In this document: positions 24,901 through 33,348 of the stretch, piece by piece
Position numbering within the stretch: the stretch's first letter is position 1
Layout: each line of letters opens with the position of its first letter
NCBI RefSeq assembly: GCF_001274725.1
Contig: NZ_LGUF01000007.1
Coordinates: 3,570,327-3,634,326 of the forward strand
DNA from: Sporosarcina globispora
GTDB lineage: Bacteria > Bacillota > Bacilli > Bacillales > Cytobacillaceae
DNA: 64,000 bases
Direction: 5' to 3'
Notes under the pieces: model-generated
Seen by the model: only the letters and a program-made list of their open reading frames with translations
Database searches by the model: none
Told to the model about the DNA's origin: nothing
Position numbers and translations under genes: made by a program

Positions 24901-26037
24901 ATGCTTAAAAAGTATTTCAATACATCGAAAAGTTCAGGCATTTCTCCTTATATTTGGAGTGTATTCAGCATCTTGCCGTTTTATTTCATCTTCAGATCCA
25001 CCTCAAAAATCGCCATTGCCGTTGGAATTATTCTGACCATTTTCTTTTTTATATCATTGCGATTTGCCTTTATATCAAGGAAATGGCCCGTTTATTTATG
25101 GACAGGCATCTTGATAAGCATATCGATTTCGATGACCATTCTATTTCAGTTTATTTATTTTGCATTTTATATTGCCTATTACAATGGCCATATCAAAAAC
25201 AGAATTGCTTTTCTAACGTTATATGTCATCCACCTGGTCGCAACCACCATCTCAATAAACATCAATTTTGTAACCCAGAAGCCATTATTTCTCGAGCAAA
25301 TTCCATTTATCATTATCATCTGGATCAGTGTGATTCTGCTTCCTTTTAACATTTACAATAAGAAAAAGCAGGAAAAACTTGAGGAACAGCTTGAGGATGC
25401 CAACAAAAGGATCGCAGAACTCGTCAAACAGGAAGAAAGACAGCGGATTGCCCGTGACCTTCATGATACACTCGGCCAAAAACTGTCTCTTATCGGGTTA
25501 AAAAGCGATCTGGCAAGGAAGCTTATCAGCAAGGATCCCCAACAGGCAAAGGAAGAGCTTGTAGACGTTCAGCAAACGGCCCGAACAGCATTAAACGAAG
25601 TAAGGAAAATGGTTTCACAAATGAGAGGAATCAGGCTTAAGGAAGAGATTATTCTTGTTAAGCAAATATTAAAGGCTGCTTCAATCGAATTTATCGGTCA
25701 AGAAGATATCAAATTAAAGAATGTCTCACTCTTTCTTGAAAATATTCTGAGTATGTGCATGAAGGAAGCAGTAACTAATGTGGTTAAACATAGTAAAGCT
25801 ACTGAATGCAGGATCAGCGTTGACCAGACCTGGAATGAGGTCAGAATTACTGTCCAGGATAATGGTGTTGGCATGAATCCCTCAACAGATATCGGCAAGG
25901 GTTCAGGACTGCTTGGATTGGGGGAACGGCTCGACTTCGTCAATGGAAGCCTCGATATTGTAACTGATAATGGAACAAAGATTATATTAAAGGTACCAAC
26001 TGTCGTGAAGGAAACAAATAAGGAGGAGCAGGCATGA
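24901..26037 (+). CDS. desK: Membrane-fluidity sensor histidine kinase
   Basis: A 378-residue sensor kinase with about five N-terminal membrane helices (residues 15-160), a coiled linker, a HisKA_3 dimerisation helix containing the phosphorylated His at H188 (ARDLHDTLGQ), the same number as in B. subtilis DesK, and a HATPase domain with DNGVGM and GSGLLGLGER. It senses bilayer thickness/fluidity and phosphorylates DesR when the membrane stiffens. Its last four bases overlap desR. Confidence 0.95.
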   Translation: MLKKYFNTSKSSGISPYIWSVFSILPFYFIFRSTSKIAIAVGIILTIFFFISLRFAFISRKWPVYLWTGILISISISMTILFQFIYFAFYIAYYNGHIKNRIAFLTLYVIHLVATTISININFVTQKPLFLEQIPFIIIIWISVILLPFNIYNKKKQEKLEEQLEDANKRIAELVKQEERQRIARDLHDTLGQKLSLIGLKSDLARKLISKDPQQAKEELVDVQQTARTALNEVRKMVSQMRGIRLKEEIILVKQILKAASIEFIGQEDIKLKNVSLFLENILSMCMKEAVTNVVKHSKATECRISVDQTWNEVRITVQDNGVGMNPSTDIGKGSGLLGLGERLDFVNGSLDIVTDNGTKIILKVPTVVKETNKEEQA

Positions 26038-26633
26038 TTAAAATCGTCATAGCTGAAGACCAGCGGATGCTGCTTGGTGCTTTAGGATCCCTGTTAAATC
26101 TTGAAGACGATATGGAGGTCATTGGCAAGGCATCGAATGGTAAAGAAGCCATATCCCTTGTCAAAACCCTCAAACCGGATGTATGCATCATGGATATTGA
26201 AATGCCGGAAAAGAGCGGCTTAGAAGCGGCGGAAGAATTGAAAGGCATTGGATGCAAAGTAATTATTCTGACAACCTTCGCAAGGTCAGGCTATTTTCAG
26301 CGTGCCCTAAAGGCTGGGGTAAGAGGTTACTTATTAAAGGATAGCCCAAGTGAGGAGCTGGCCAGCTCAATCAGAAATATCATGGAAGGCAAGCGTATGT
26401 ATGCACCTGAATTAATGGATGATGTATATGGAGAAGAAAACCCGCTGACAGACCGTGAAAAAGAAGTGCTGGAGCTGATTGCAGACGGCAAGAACACCAG
26501 GGAAATCGCCGACCAGCTCAGCATAAAAACGGGAACTGTCCGAAATTATATATCTGCTATTCTTGACAAGCTGGAAGTAACGAATAGGATTGAAGCCATT
26601 ACCCAGTCCAAAGAGAAGGGCTGGTTTAAATAA
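26034..26633 (+). CDS. desR: Response regulator for des
   Basis: A 199-residue NarL/FixJ-type regulator. The receiver has the acidic pocket (AEDQ) and phospho-acceptor D54 in CIMDIEMP, the same position as B. subtilis DesR, with K in LLKDSPSEEL. The LuxR-type HTH is at about 140-195 (LTDREKEVLELIADGKNTREIA). It overlaps desK by ATGA and GGAGGAG precedes it, giving translational coupling. Confidence 0.95.
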   Translation: MIKIVIAEDQRMLLGALGSLLNLEDDMEVIGKASNGKEAISLVKTLKPDVCIMDIEMPEKSGLEAAEELKGIGCKVIILTTFARSGYFQRALKAGVRGYLLKDSPSEELASSIRNIMEGKRMYAPELMDDVYGEENPLTDREKEVLELIADGKNTREIADQLSIKTGTVRNYISAILDKLEVTNRIEAITQSKEKGWFK

Positions 26634-26646
26634 TAGCTTGTTTTAC

Positions 26647-26686
26647 AAAAGGACAGCAGCCAATCCTGGCTTAGCTGTCCTTTTTC
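26647..26686. terminator. Bidirectional intrinsic terminator after desR
   Basis: AAAAGGACAGC pairs with GCTGTCCTTTT; an inner GCCA/TGGC pairing strengthens it. It overlaps the 3' end of the convergent gene. Confidence 0.85.
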
Positions 26687-26979
26687 ATTTTCTTTATTTC
26701 TTCCATTACGATGAAGGCGAGGTCGTCATTTCCGAACATTGATAGAACACCCAGCAAGGTCTGATCCGGCACATCGCCCGCTTCATCTTTTGGAACAGTC
26801 AGCTCCAAAGCTTCCTGCAGTGAAATATTCTTCCCTTGATCAGGATATGCCTTTAAATAAATTTCCTCAGGATCTAAATTATGATTTATGCACCACTGGG
26901 CAAAAACGAGAATCATCATTTTTTCTTCGCCCTGATAGTTTTGAATAATCTTTTCTTCAAGCTCTTTTTTATTCATCAT
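26671..26979 (-). CDS. Hypothetical protein, about 102 aa
   Basis: A soluble acidic helical protein. Three successive ATG codons (26982, 26979, 26976) follow GGAGG; spacing favours the second or third. Blocks such as MMILVFAQWCINHNLDPEEIY and LLGVLSMFGNDDLAFIVMEEI look conserved, with a lone Cys beside Trp. I do not recognise a named family. Confidence 0.65.
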   Translation of the reverse strand: MMNKKELEEKIIQNYQGEEKMMILVFAQWCINHNLDPEEIYLKAYPDQGKNISLQEALELTVPKDEAGDVPDQTLLGVLSMFGNDDLAFIVMEEIKKMKKDS

Positions 26980-27064
26980 CATAAACCTCCTTATGTATTT
27001 ATATATTGATTATAGAATCAAAATCACGAATTTTCATCCTAATTGCCACTCCTTTTGCAAATAG

Positions 27065-27079
27065 AATTTTCAGCAATTC
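27065..27079 (+). promoter_or_regulatory. CodY-box-like site upstream of ilvE
   Basis: AATTTTCAGCAATTC matches 12 of 15 positions of the CodY consensus AATTTTCWGAAAATT, including an unbroken first nine. It lies about 30 bases upstream of the -35. Branched-chain aminotransferase genes are established CodY targets in Bacillus. Confidence 0.5.
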
Positions 27080-27110
27080 GAATTAATTCTAAATTTATCG
27101 TCAATTCATA

Positions 27111-27139
27111 TTGACATTTAAATATTAGAATATCATAAT
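27111..27139 (+). promoter_or_regulatory. Sigma-A promoter of the ilvE leader
   Basis: A consensus TTGACA (27111-27116), a 17-base spacer and CATAAT (27134-27139). The predicted start near 27146 gives a leader of roughly 265 bases before ilvE. Confidence 0.65.
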
Positions 27140-27145
27140 ATTAGA

Positions 27146-27336
27146 AAAACTTATAAAAACTTTATCAGATAACTGCACTACTGCCTTGAAGTAGAAAAGA
27201 GCGAAAGGCAACCTTCACAAAAACAGCATTTGAGTCTTTTTTGAATGACTGTCAGTAGCTGTTTAACATCCATATTGGTTGTTGCCGGGAAGCAAGCCCT
27301 TTCGTCCACGCTCGGAGGATGACTGGGCGTTTTTAT
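27146..27336 (+). promoter_or_regulatory. Structured 5' leader with terminator: degenerate T-box or orphan riboregulator
   Basis: The leader holds a hairpin CTACT/AGTAG (27178-27194), a long hairpin AAACAGC/GCTGTTT (27221-27264) with inner AGTC/GACT, and a closing helix CGAAAGG (27202) with CCTTTCG (27298). The last hairpin, ACGCTC/GGGCGT (27308-27330) plus five T, is a terminator whose left arm CGCTC can alternatively pair with GAGCG at 27199, continuing the closing helix. That is a classic attenuation switch. The sequence GTTGCCGGGAAGCAAGCCC before it faintly resembles a T-box antiterminator but lacks the GGTGG core. No known riboswitch class fits. Confidence 0.55.
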
Positions 27337-27410
27337 TTACCCTCTATTAAGAGCAGCAGGATAAGCAGGCATTAGGTTTTTAAATCATCTACAGATAGGG
27401 AGTTTTGACA

Positions 27411-28508
27411 ATGACAGAATTTAAAATTGAAATCAATCACACACCTGAGAAGAAACAAAAACCTGCATTTGATAACCTGGTGTTTGGCAAGAATTTTACA
27501 GACCACATGTTTGAAATGGATTATACTGCCGGCAGGGGCTGGCATGATCCAAGAATTGTACCTTACCAGCCGCTCTCACTTGATCCCGCTGCTATGATTT
27601 TCCACTATGGGCAGAGTGTCTTCGAGGGGTTAAAAGCATATCTTACACATGATAATGAAGTATTGCTGTTCAGGCCTGAAAAGAATATGGAGAGATTGAA
27701 TAAGTCCAATTCCCGTTTATGCATTCCTGAAGTTGATGAAGAGCTTGCTCTGTATGCCTTAAAAGAATTGATTTCAGTCGACCGTGACTGGATTCCCAAT
27801 GTTGAAGGAACTTCACTGTACATTCGTCCATTTGTGATTTCAACTGAGCCATACCTTGGAGTGGCAGCATCAAATAAATACAAATTTATCATTATCCTTT
27901 CTCCAGTAGGAGCCTACTATAAGGAAGGCATCAATCCTGTGAAAATTGCGGTTCAAAACGAATATGTCCGGGCAGTAAAAGGGGGAACGGGCACAGCTAA
28001 AACCGGCGGAAACTATGCAGCGAGCCTAAAAGCCCAAGAGCTTGCAAGCTTAACTGGATATTCACAGGTTCTATGGCTCGACGGAAAAGAAAATAAATAT
28101 ATTGAAGAAGTGGGAAGTATGAACATCTTCTTCAAAATCAATGGTGAAGTTTTAACCCCTGAGCTTAATGGCAGTATCTTAGAAGGGATTACACGAAACT
28201 CTGTAGTGGAATTATTGAAGTATTGGAATGTTCCAGTGTCAGAGCGCAGAATTTCCATTGAAGAAGTCTACCAGGCACATGCGGACGGCCAGCTTGAAGA
28301 AGCATTCGGAACGGGAACAGCTGCCGTTATCTCTCCAATTGGCGAATTTTTCTGGGACAACAAGAAAATCGAAATCAACAATGGCATCACCGGTGAACTA
28401 TCTAAGAAAATCTATGACACGTTGACCGGCATCCAAAAAGGTACCGCACCGGATCCGTTTGGGTGGAGTGTAAAAGTGGAAAAGAAAGAGGCAGCAGGAG
28501 TTCAGTAA
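27411..28508 (+). CDS. ilvE: Branched-chain amino acid aminotransferase
   Basis: A 365-residue class IV PLP aminotransferase. Diagnostic parts are GQSVFEGLKAY, YIRPFVI, the PLP Schiff-base lysine K197 in TAKTGGNYAAS, and EEVGSMNIFF and EAFGTGTAAVISPIG. It transaminates the 2-oxo acids of valine, leucine and isoleucine with glutamate. ATG 27411 has GGGAG upstream. It resembles B. subtilis YbgE and YwaA. A CodY-like box and a structured leader precede it, so regulation by branched-chain amino acid status is likely. Confidence 0.93.
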   Translation: MTEFKIEINHTPEKKQKPAFDNLVFGKNFTDHMFEMDYTAGRGWHDPRIVPYQPLSLDPAAMIFHYGQSVFEGLKAYLTHDNEVLLFRPEKNMERLNKSNSRLCIPEVDEELALYALKELISVDRDWIPNVEGTSLYIRPFVISTEPYLGVAASNKYKFIIILSPVGAYYKEGINPVKIAVQNEYVRAVKGGTGTAKTGGNYAASLKAQELASLTGYSQVLWLDGKENKYIEEVGSMNIFFKINGEVLTPELNGSILEGITRNSVVELLKYWNVPVSERRISIEEVYQAHADGQLEEAFGTGTAAVISPIGEFFWDNKKIEINNGITGELSKKIYDTLTGIQKGTAPDPFGWSVKVEKKEAAGVQ

Positions 28509-28525
28509 TCCTCAATGCATGGCAT

Positions 28526-28555
28526 GGATCGGCATTATAAAGCCGATCCTTTTTC
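28526..28555 (+). terminator. Intrinsic terminator after ilvE
   Basis: GGATCGGC and GCCGATCC form a perfect stem with an 8-base loop, followed by five T. Confidence 0.88.
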
Positions 28556-28625
28556 AAATTAAGGCATGAAAATCCGCTAAAACGGGAAAATAAAGAAAGA
28601 ACCTACTATGGAGAGGAGATAAAAA

Positions 28626-28901
28626 ATGGACAAGATAGAAGTTGGAGAAGTTTTTACTATCAGTGATGAAAATGATCAGGAAATGGAAGTGGAGGTCCTC
28701 GCTTCTGCAGAGGTAGATGGCAATCATTATGCTGCTGTAAGCTTTGTAGAAGATCTTGAAGAAGACACAGAAGAAGATATCGATGTGTTCTTCTTAAAAC
28801 TGGATGAAGACGGCGATTTCACTCCAATTGAAAGCGACGAAGAATTTAACAAAGTCTCAGCAGTATTTGATGAAATGATAAACGAGGAAGAGAAGGAATG
28901 A
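28626..28901 (+). CDS. DUF1292 family protein
   Basis: A 91-residue, extremely acidic protein (runs such as EDLEEDTEEDIDVFF) with the DUF1292 beta-strand pattern MEVEVLASAEVDGNHYAAV. The family is widespread in Firmicutes and of unknown function. GGAGAGGAG precedes the ATG. The stop codon is the loop of its own terminator (see next entry). Confidence 0.85.
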   Translation: MDKIEVGEVFTISDENDQEMEVEVLASAEVDGNHYAAVSFVEDLEEDTEEDIDVFFLKLDEDGDFTPIESDEEFNKVSAVFDEMINEEEKE

Positions 28902-28915
28902 TTCCTTCTCTTTTT
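28888..28915 (+). terminator. Terminator whose loop is the stop codon
   Basis: AAGAGAAGGAA (last codons of the DUF1292 gene) pairs perfectly with TTCCTTCTCTT; the three-base loop is the TGA stop. Five T follow. Ribosomes reaching the stop would cover the stem. Confidence 0.8.
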
Positions 28916-28998
28916 ACATAGGAGAATGCTGAAGCTTCTATTCTTCTACATAACAAAATTGCTAATGTTACAAAAGGACTGAAACAGCAGGTGATTAT

Positions 28999-29910
28999 AT
29001 GAAAATATTATGCGTAGATGGCGGTGGAATACGCGGTGTTTTTGCTGTTAGCATTTTAAAAGCTCTCGAAGACGATCTAAATCGGCCAGCAGGAGACTAT
29101 TTCGATATGATTGCAGGCACAAGCACCGGATCGATTATTGCCTCATCATTAATCCTGAAAAAAAATATGAGCGAGGTATTGAAAGGATATGAATCATTCG
29201 GGAAAAAGGTTTTTGTAAAACAGGCAAAGGTTGGTCTCTTTAAAAGTGTATACAGTGATAAGTATTTGCGGCGCTTTTTCCGAAAAGCATTTGGAGAAAC
29301 GGAGCTATCCGAAATTAAAAAGCCGCTTTTGATTCCTGCTGTTGATGTGACCCATGGCAAGCCATTTGTCCATCGTTCCAATTATGGCAGTCCCGGGAAT
29401 GAAAGCTTATCGATGAAGCTGTGGGATGCAGTCCTTTCCTCATGTTCAGCACCTGTATATTTCCCTCCGAACAATATCAGCAACAATTATTTATCCATAG
29501 ATGGAGGGCTGTGGGCGAATAATCCATCACTCGTTTGCATTACGGAGGCTACGCATCACTTCAAAGAGGAACTGCAAAATATAAAAATTCTTTCGCTTGG
29601 AACCGGTCTTCAAAAAATTGACTTTACCATCGATCAAAATAAATACTGGGGTGTAAAGCATTGGCTTCCTCTCCAGCTTCCGTCCATGAAAGTTACACCG
29701 AAGCTCCTGGATCTGGCCCTTCATTTATCTTCCGAATCTGTTACCTACCATTGCAAACATCTCCTCGGAGAGAATTACTTGCGCATAAATGAAGAACTGG
29801 GCGAAGAAATGCCATTTGATGACATAAAGTATGTGGAGGAACTGATTATGCTTGGAGAGAAGGTTTATCAGGATAGGCGGAAAGAAATATTAAAGTTCCT
29901 GATATCATAG
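28999..29910 (+). CDS. Patatin-like phospholipase
   Basis: A 303-residue patatin. The oxyanion loop DGGGIRG (residues 6-12), the nucleophile elbow GTSTGS (Ser near 43) and the catalytic Asp in DGGLWANNP (near 160) form the Ser-Asp dyad of this lipid acyl hydrolase family. No signal peptide, so it acts in the cytoplasm or at the inner membrane face. Similar proteins serve as CapV effectors of CBASS defence, but there is no cyclase gene here, so a housekeeping lipase is more likely. Confidence 0.88.
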   Translation: MKILCVDGGGIRGVFAVSILKALEDDLNRPAGDYFDMIAGTSTGSIIASSLILKKNMSEVLKGYESFGKKVFVKQAKVGLFKSVYSDKYLRRFFRKAFGETELSEIKKPLLIPAVDVTHGKPFVHRSNYGSPGNESLSMKLWDAVLSSCSAPVYFPPNNISNNYLSIDGGLWANNPSLVCITEATHHFKEELQNIKILSLGTGLQKIDFTIDQNKYWGVKHWLPLQLPSMKVTPKLLDLALHLSSESVTYHCKHLLGENYLRINEELGEEMPFDDIKYVEELIMLGEKVYQDRRKEILKFLIS

Positions 29911-29938
29911 TTTGTTTTTAAAGCAGTTTAGAGCATAT

Positions 29939-29973
29939 AAAAAAAGAGCAGGGGATTCTCCCATGCTCTTTTT
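29939..29973. terminator. Bidirectional intrinsic terminator
   Basis: AAAAAGAGCA pairs with TGCTCTTTTT, with GGG/CCC extending the stem, between convergent patatin and GH18 genes. Confidence 0.88.
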
Positions 29974-29974
29974 C

Positions 29975-31138
29975 TCAATTTGTATTTTTTACTGAATAGT
30001 ACTTCACGTGTTCTTTTTTATTTTGAAGGACTTCGGCAATCGTTCCGGTCAGACTGTAAGGACCTTTGGCGTCATGGCCGACTTCCCAGATCATCATGCC
30101 TCCAAATCCGTGCTCTAGTGCTAGAGCAGTTTTCTTTTTCATTGTAGCAGCTCCATTATAATAGTAGTCAGTACCATTTATGCTGACTTTATCTTTTGCG
30201 GCGTTTTCAGGGTTATGCTTTATGACTGCATTATATGATACCGGCTTAATGGCAGGATCTTCTGGCTGAGCATAAAGTGGAACGCCAAGAACCAGCTTAT
30301 CTTTAGAAATACCTTGTGAATCAAAGAGGTTTCCCCAATAGTTTGCAATGTTCTCTGTAAAAGTATAAGGAGAAAGATTAGCCGCATTGTATCCGCCATC
30401 CCATTGGCCATCATATGCCATGATATTTACATAATCAACCTTCTTGAACATGTCAGGCTCATACACAACATACCCGCTCTCCGTACCTGTAATACTATGG
30501 ATTTTGGCATGGACCGCTACAGACAGCTCCTTGCCGTTTGCATGGAGCACTTCGCTAAGCTTATTGATAAAAACAGACAGATATCTTGCATCCTGTTTCG
30601 ATCGGGGATGCTCAAAATCAATATCAATGCCATCCAGGTTTTCCTTTTGAGTTAGCTCCGCCAGTTCTTTCACAAGTCTATTTCTCGAAGCGTCATCTGC
30701 TATTGCTTGTTTAAAATAATCATATGATTCCCCGCCATTTATATGGAACCATCCACCCACAGCAAGGATTGCCTTCACATCCTGATCGTGAGCATTTGTG
30801 ACCAAACTGCGCAGATTTTTCAGCGCCGTATCACCATTAAAAGAAATGCTCCCGTTCTTTTCTGGATGAACGAAAGAGAATATTACATGAGAAAAGTTTG
30901 AATAATTGATTGAGTTTGGATCGCGATAATCCTGGACATAACCAATCAGCACTTTCCGGGGAAGCTTTGAAATATCAGGATTTTCTTTTTGGATAGGGTG
31001 TTTGTCAGATTTTGAAGCCATCGATGCTTTTGAAGATTGGAGCTGAACAGTGTTTTTTGTATAGTAAATGCCGGCAGCAAATCCACCGGAAAAAATAATA
31101 ATAATCATGATCAGAACTTGATATTTTCTATTCACCAA
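29975..31138 (-). CDS. Membrane-anchored GH18 glycosidase (chitinase-like)
   Basis: About 387 residues with an N-terminal membrane helix (VLIMIIIIFSGGFAAGIYY) acting as signal anchor and a single GH18 domain from about 65. The catalytic strand is complete, LDGIDIDFEHP, with all acidic residues of DGxDxDxE, plus MAYDGQWDG. It would hydrolyse chitin- or peptidoglycan-type GlcNAc linkages outside the cell. TTG 31138 or GTG 31135 both lie at good distance from GGAGG; the upstream ATG at 31159 precedes that site. There is no LysM or chitin-binding module. Confidence 0.88.
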   Translation of the reverse strand: MVNRKYQVLIMIIIIFSGGFAAGIYYTKNTVQLQSSKASMASKSDKHPIQKENPDISKLPRKVLIGYVQDYRDPNSINYSNFSHVIFSFVHPEKNGSISFNGDTALKNLRSLVTNAHDQDVKAILAVGGWFHINGGESYDYFKQAIADDASRNRLVKELAELTQKENLDGIDIDFEHPRSKQDARYLSVFINKLSEVLHANGKELSVAVHAKIHSITGTESGYVVYEPDMFKKVDYVNIMAYDGQWDGGYNAANLSPYTFTENIANYWGNLFDSQGISKDKLVLGVPLYAQPEDPAIKPVSYNAVIKHNPENAAKDKVSINGTDYYYNGAATMKKKTALALEHGFGGMMIWEVGHDAKGPYSLTGTIAEVLQNKKEHVKYYSVKNTN

Positions 31139-31255
31139 TAGTAGACCTCCATCATTCAATCCTTTAAAAGTGTAACAAAAAAGTTAACATGGAGGGGGTG
31201 GTAATTTATAGCTTACATTCCATTCGTAAAGAAACATTAAACATTTAATAAGATA

Positions 31256-31267
31256 TGATGCTCATCA
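31256..31267. promoter_or_regulatory. Short palindrome upstream of the hemerythrin/PAS gene
   Basis: TGATG-CT-CATCA lies about 80 bases before the start and could be a regulator half-site pair. Low-information call. Confidence 0.25.
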
Positions 31268-31346
31268 CATTTTAAACTTTCTCCCCATGGTACATTCCTT
31301 ATAAGCAATTTGATCCTGAAGAGTATTGATATAGGAGGAATATAGA

Positions 31347-32378
31347 TTGAGTGAGCTGATTAATAACCGTGAACATCAAGATCATCACAGCAGGCAAATT
31401 CAGAACAAAGAAGGCGGATATACCCATCCTAAGCCGGAAGAACAGCCTGGACACCCAATTCACACCTTCATCAGTGAGAATAAGGCAGTTGATAAGCATC
31501 TGAGGGAGAATGTAAAGGTCCATCTCGAAGCTTTCATGGAGGAAGATAATAAGGTAAATATTAATAAACTTTTAGAAGACTGCACACTTTTGCTTGAACT
31601 TGATAAGCATTACAGCCGGAAGGAAAATCTGCTTTTTCCATACTTAGAGAGATATGGCATCTATGGTCCAACAAATAATATGTGGAGCATAGATGATTAT
31701 ATCCGCGATGGAGTCAAGGAAGCAAAGAAGCTGCTCGTCCATTACGATGGGGACAAACATAAGGTAATCAATGCAGTGCGTTTCATGTTCAATGAAATTA
31801 GTGCCATGATTTACAGAGAGGAAAATATTCTATTTCCGATGGCTTTAAAAAACCTTACTGAAGATGAATGGGTAAAAATTGCAAATGAAAGTGATGAAAT
31901 TGGATTCTGTCTGACATGCCCCGAAGAGGAATGGAAGCCCGAACGCAAAGGGATTGATGGCGAAGCAATATCCAATGGCTATATTAAAATGGAAACAGGC
32001 ATTTTATCCTTAAAGCAGCTGGAACTCCTATTCAGTCACTTGCCAGTCGATATCACATTTATTGATCATGACGATATAGTCCGCTATTTTTCTCATGGAA
32101 AGGAGCGAATCTTTGCAAGAACAAAATCCATTATCGGGCGAACCGTGCAGAATTGCCATCCGCCCCGCAGTTTCCATGCAGTTGAGGAATTACTGGAGGA
32201 TTTCAAGTCAGGCCGAAAAGACTCTGAAGATTTCTGGATAAAATTCAGAGATAAATATGTTTATATCCGATATTTTGCCGTACGTGACGAAAAGGGCACC
32301 TATGCAGGAACCCTTGAATTCACACAAAATATCAGCCCAATCCAGGAGATTGTAGGAGAGAAAAGAATCCTTTCTTAA
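31347..32378 (+). CDS. Hemerythrin-PAS protein of the DUF438 family
   Basis: A 343-residue protein. A hemerythrin-like four-helix domain spans about 35-175 with metal-ligand His/Glu candidates in HPIHTF, LDKHYSRKENLLFPYLE and MIYREENILFPMAL; a PAS domain follows at about 225-335 (LPVDITFIDHDDIVRYFSHG). Relatives usually start with a DUF438 segment, which is short or absent here. They are thought to sense oxygen, NO or redox state. A TTG start follows AGGAGG. A palindrome upstream may bind a regulator. Confidence 0.8.
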   Translation: MSELINNREHQDHHSRQIQNKEGGYTHPKPEEQPGHPIHTFISENKAVDKHLRENVKVHLEAFMEEDNKVNINKLLEDCTLLLELDKHYSRKENLLFPYLERYGIYGPTNNMWSIDDYIRDGVKEAKKLLVHYDGDKHKVINAVRFMFNEISAMIYREENILFPMALKNLTEDEWVKIANESDEIGFCLTCPEEEWKPERKGIDGEAISNGYIKMETGILSLKQLELLFSHLPVDITFIDHDDIVRYFSHGKERIFARTKSIIGRTVQNCHPPRSFHAVEELLEDFKSGRKDSEDFWIKFRDKYVYIRYFAVRDEKGTYAGTLEFTQNISPIQEIVGEKRILS

Positions 32379-32380
32379 AC

Positions 32381-32418
32381 AAAAAAAGCTAAGAGCATCC
32401 GGCTCTTTAGCTTTTTTT
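32381..32418. terminator. Strong bidirectional terminator
   Basis: AAAAAAAGCTAAGAGC pairs with GCTCTTTAGCTTTTTTT (one mismatch-free 16-bp region with A-T flanks) around ATCCG, between convergent genes. Confidence 0.92.
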
Positions 32419-33225
32419 AATTTTTGAGGGATTATTAATCTTATATAAAACAGGTTCTTCGATAATGAATTCCTCGTCACAGTCTTTGCCTTTTGGCAAT
32501 TTCTTTTTAACAATTTTCCCATCAAATTCAAGGCTTTCTCCTGGCTGAAGTTCAAATTTCTTCAAAGTTTTTGAGTGGGAGCACCATCCAAGTCCCACTT
32601 CAATCGGTTCATCCTCTTGAATAACAACATCTTCAAGAATGATGACCTCATCATTATCCTCATTAAAGTGATTCCAGCTCAAGGCAAACTGTTTTACTTT
32701 AGCTGTAAGGTGGGCCTTTTCTGCCGGCAGTTCCAATGCAGGCTCTTTTTCCTTCTTTACTTTTTTAGCCGAAGGCTTTTTCTTGCTGCTGCTTTCAGCT
32801 GTATTATTATTAACATCTTCTGACTTCTCACTGGCTTTTTTGGGCGCTTCCTTTCCTGAAGGAGTCTGGGAAGTGTCCCCAAAATCTGCAGCCATCACTT
32901 TTCCAAAGCCAGGAGATTGCATCTCCTTAAGATAGGCTGGGTGTATGCAGCTCAACTTCCCGTCTTGAAATTCGATTATGATCGTATAATAATCTCCAGA
33001 TTCACCGTATGTCTGATAACCTTTAATGATTACAAGACGCTGCTGTGTTTTTTCTTTATACCAGAATTCCTTTTTAACTTCCCTCGTGGTTGATAATCCC
33101 CATTCCCTGACTTTTTCTTCATAATGGGCATCGCCCTGAAACGTTTCGAAATCACCCACTGGAGGAAAATATGCCGTATTGTTTGGATCTTCTATATGAG
33201 GCAGAGTAATTGCCAATCCGTCCAC
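32407..33225 (-). CDS. Hypothetical two-domain protein with Lys-rich linker
   Basis: A 272-residue protein of unknown family. An N-terminal domain (about 1-110) contains WYKEKTQQRLVIIKGYQTYG; a low-complexity Lys/Ser/Glu linker follows (about 115-165, many AKK and KKE); a C-terminal domain (about 170-272) has VIILEDVVIQEDEPIEVG and two cysteines. No signal peptide or membrane helix. The layout suggests two modules tethered by a flexible arm. Confidence 0.65.
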   Translation of the reverse strand: MDGLAITLPHIEDPNNTAYFPPVGDFETFQGDAHYEEKVREWGLSTTREVKKEFWYKEKTQQRLVIIKGYQTYGESGDYYTIIIEFQDGKLSCIHPAYLKEMQSPGFGKVMAADFGDTSQTPSGKEAPKKASEKSEDVNNNTAESSSKKKPSAKKVKKEKEPALELPAEKAHLTAKVKQFALSWNHFNEDNDEVIILEDVVIQEDEPIEVGLGWCSHSKTLKKFELQPGESLEFDGKIVKKKLPKGKDCDEEFIIEEPVLYKINNPSKIKKS

Positions 33226-33348
33226 ATCCTTTCAAGATTATTTTAAAGGCCGTTAGTGATAAAATCAAAAATGAGGAAGGGTTTTTCCGATAACTTTTGA
33301 ATATAGTTAATTATTGAATGCCAGATATACTGTAAAGGAGTCTATAAG

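Noticed and set aside
27146..27336. Known riboswitch classes (SAM, lysine, TPP, ykkC, ZTP, THF) upstream of ilvE
   Set aside because: None of their conserved cores could be found by eye; only a weak T-box-like end remains.
28999..29910. CBASS defence effector CapV
   Set aside because: No CD-NTase, Cap2/Cap3 or other defence gene is adjacent; the patatin is flanked by ordinary terminators.
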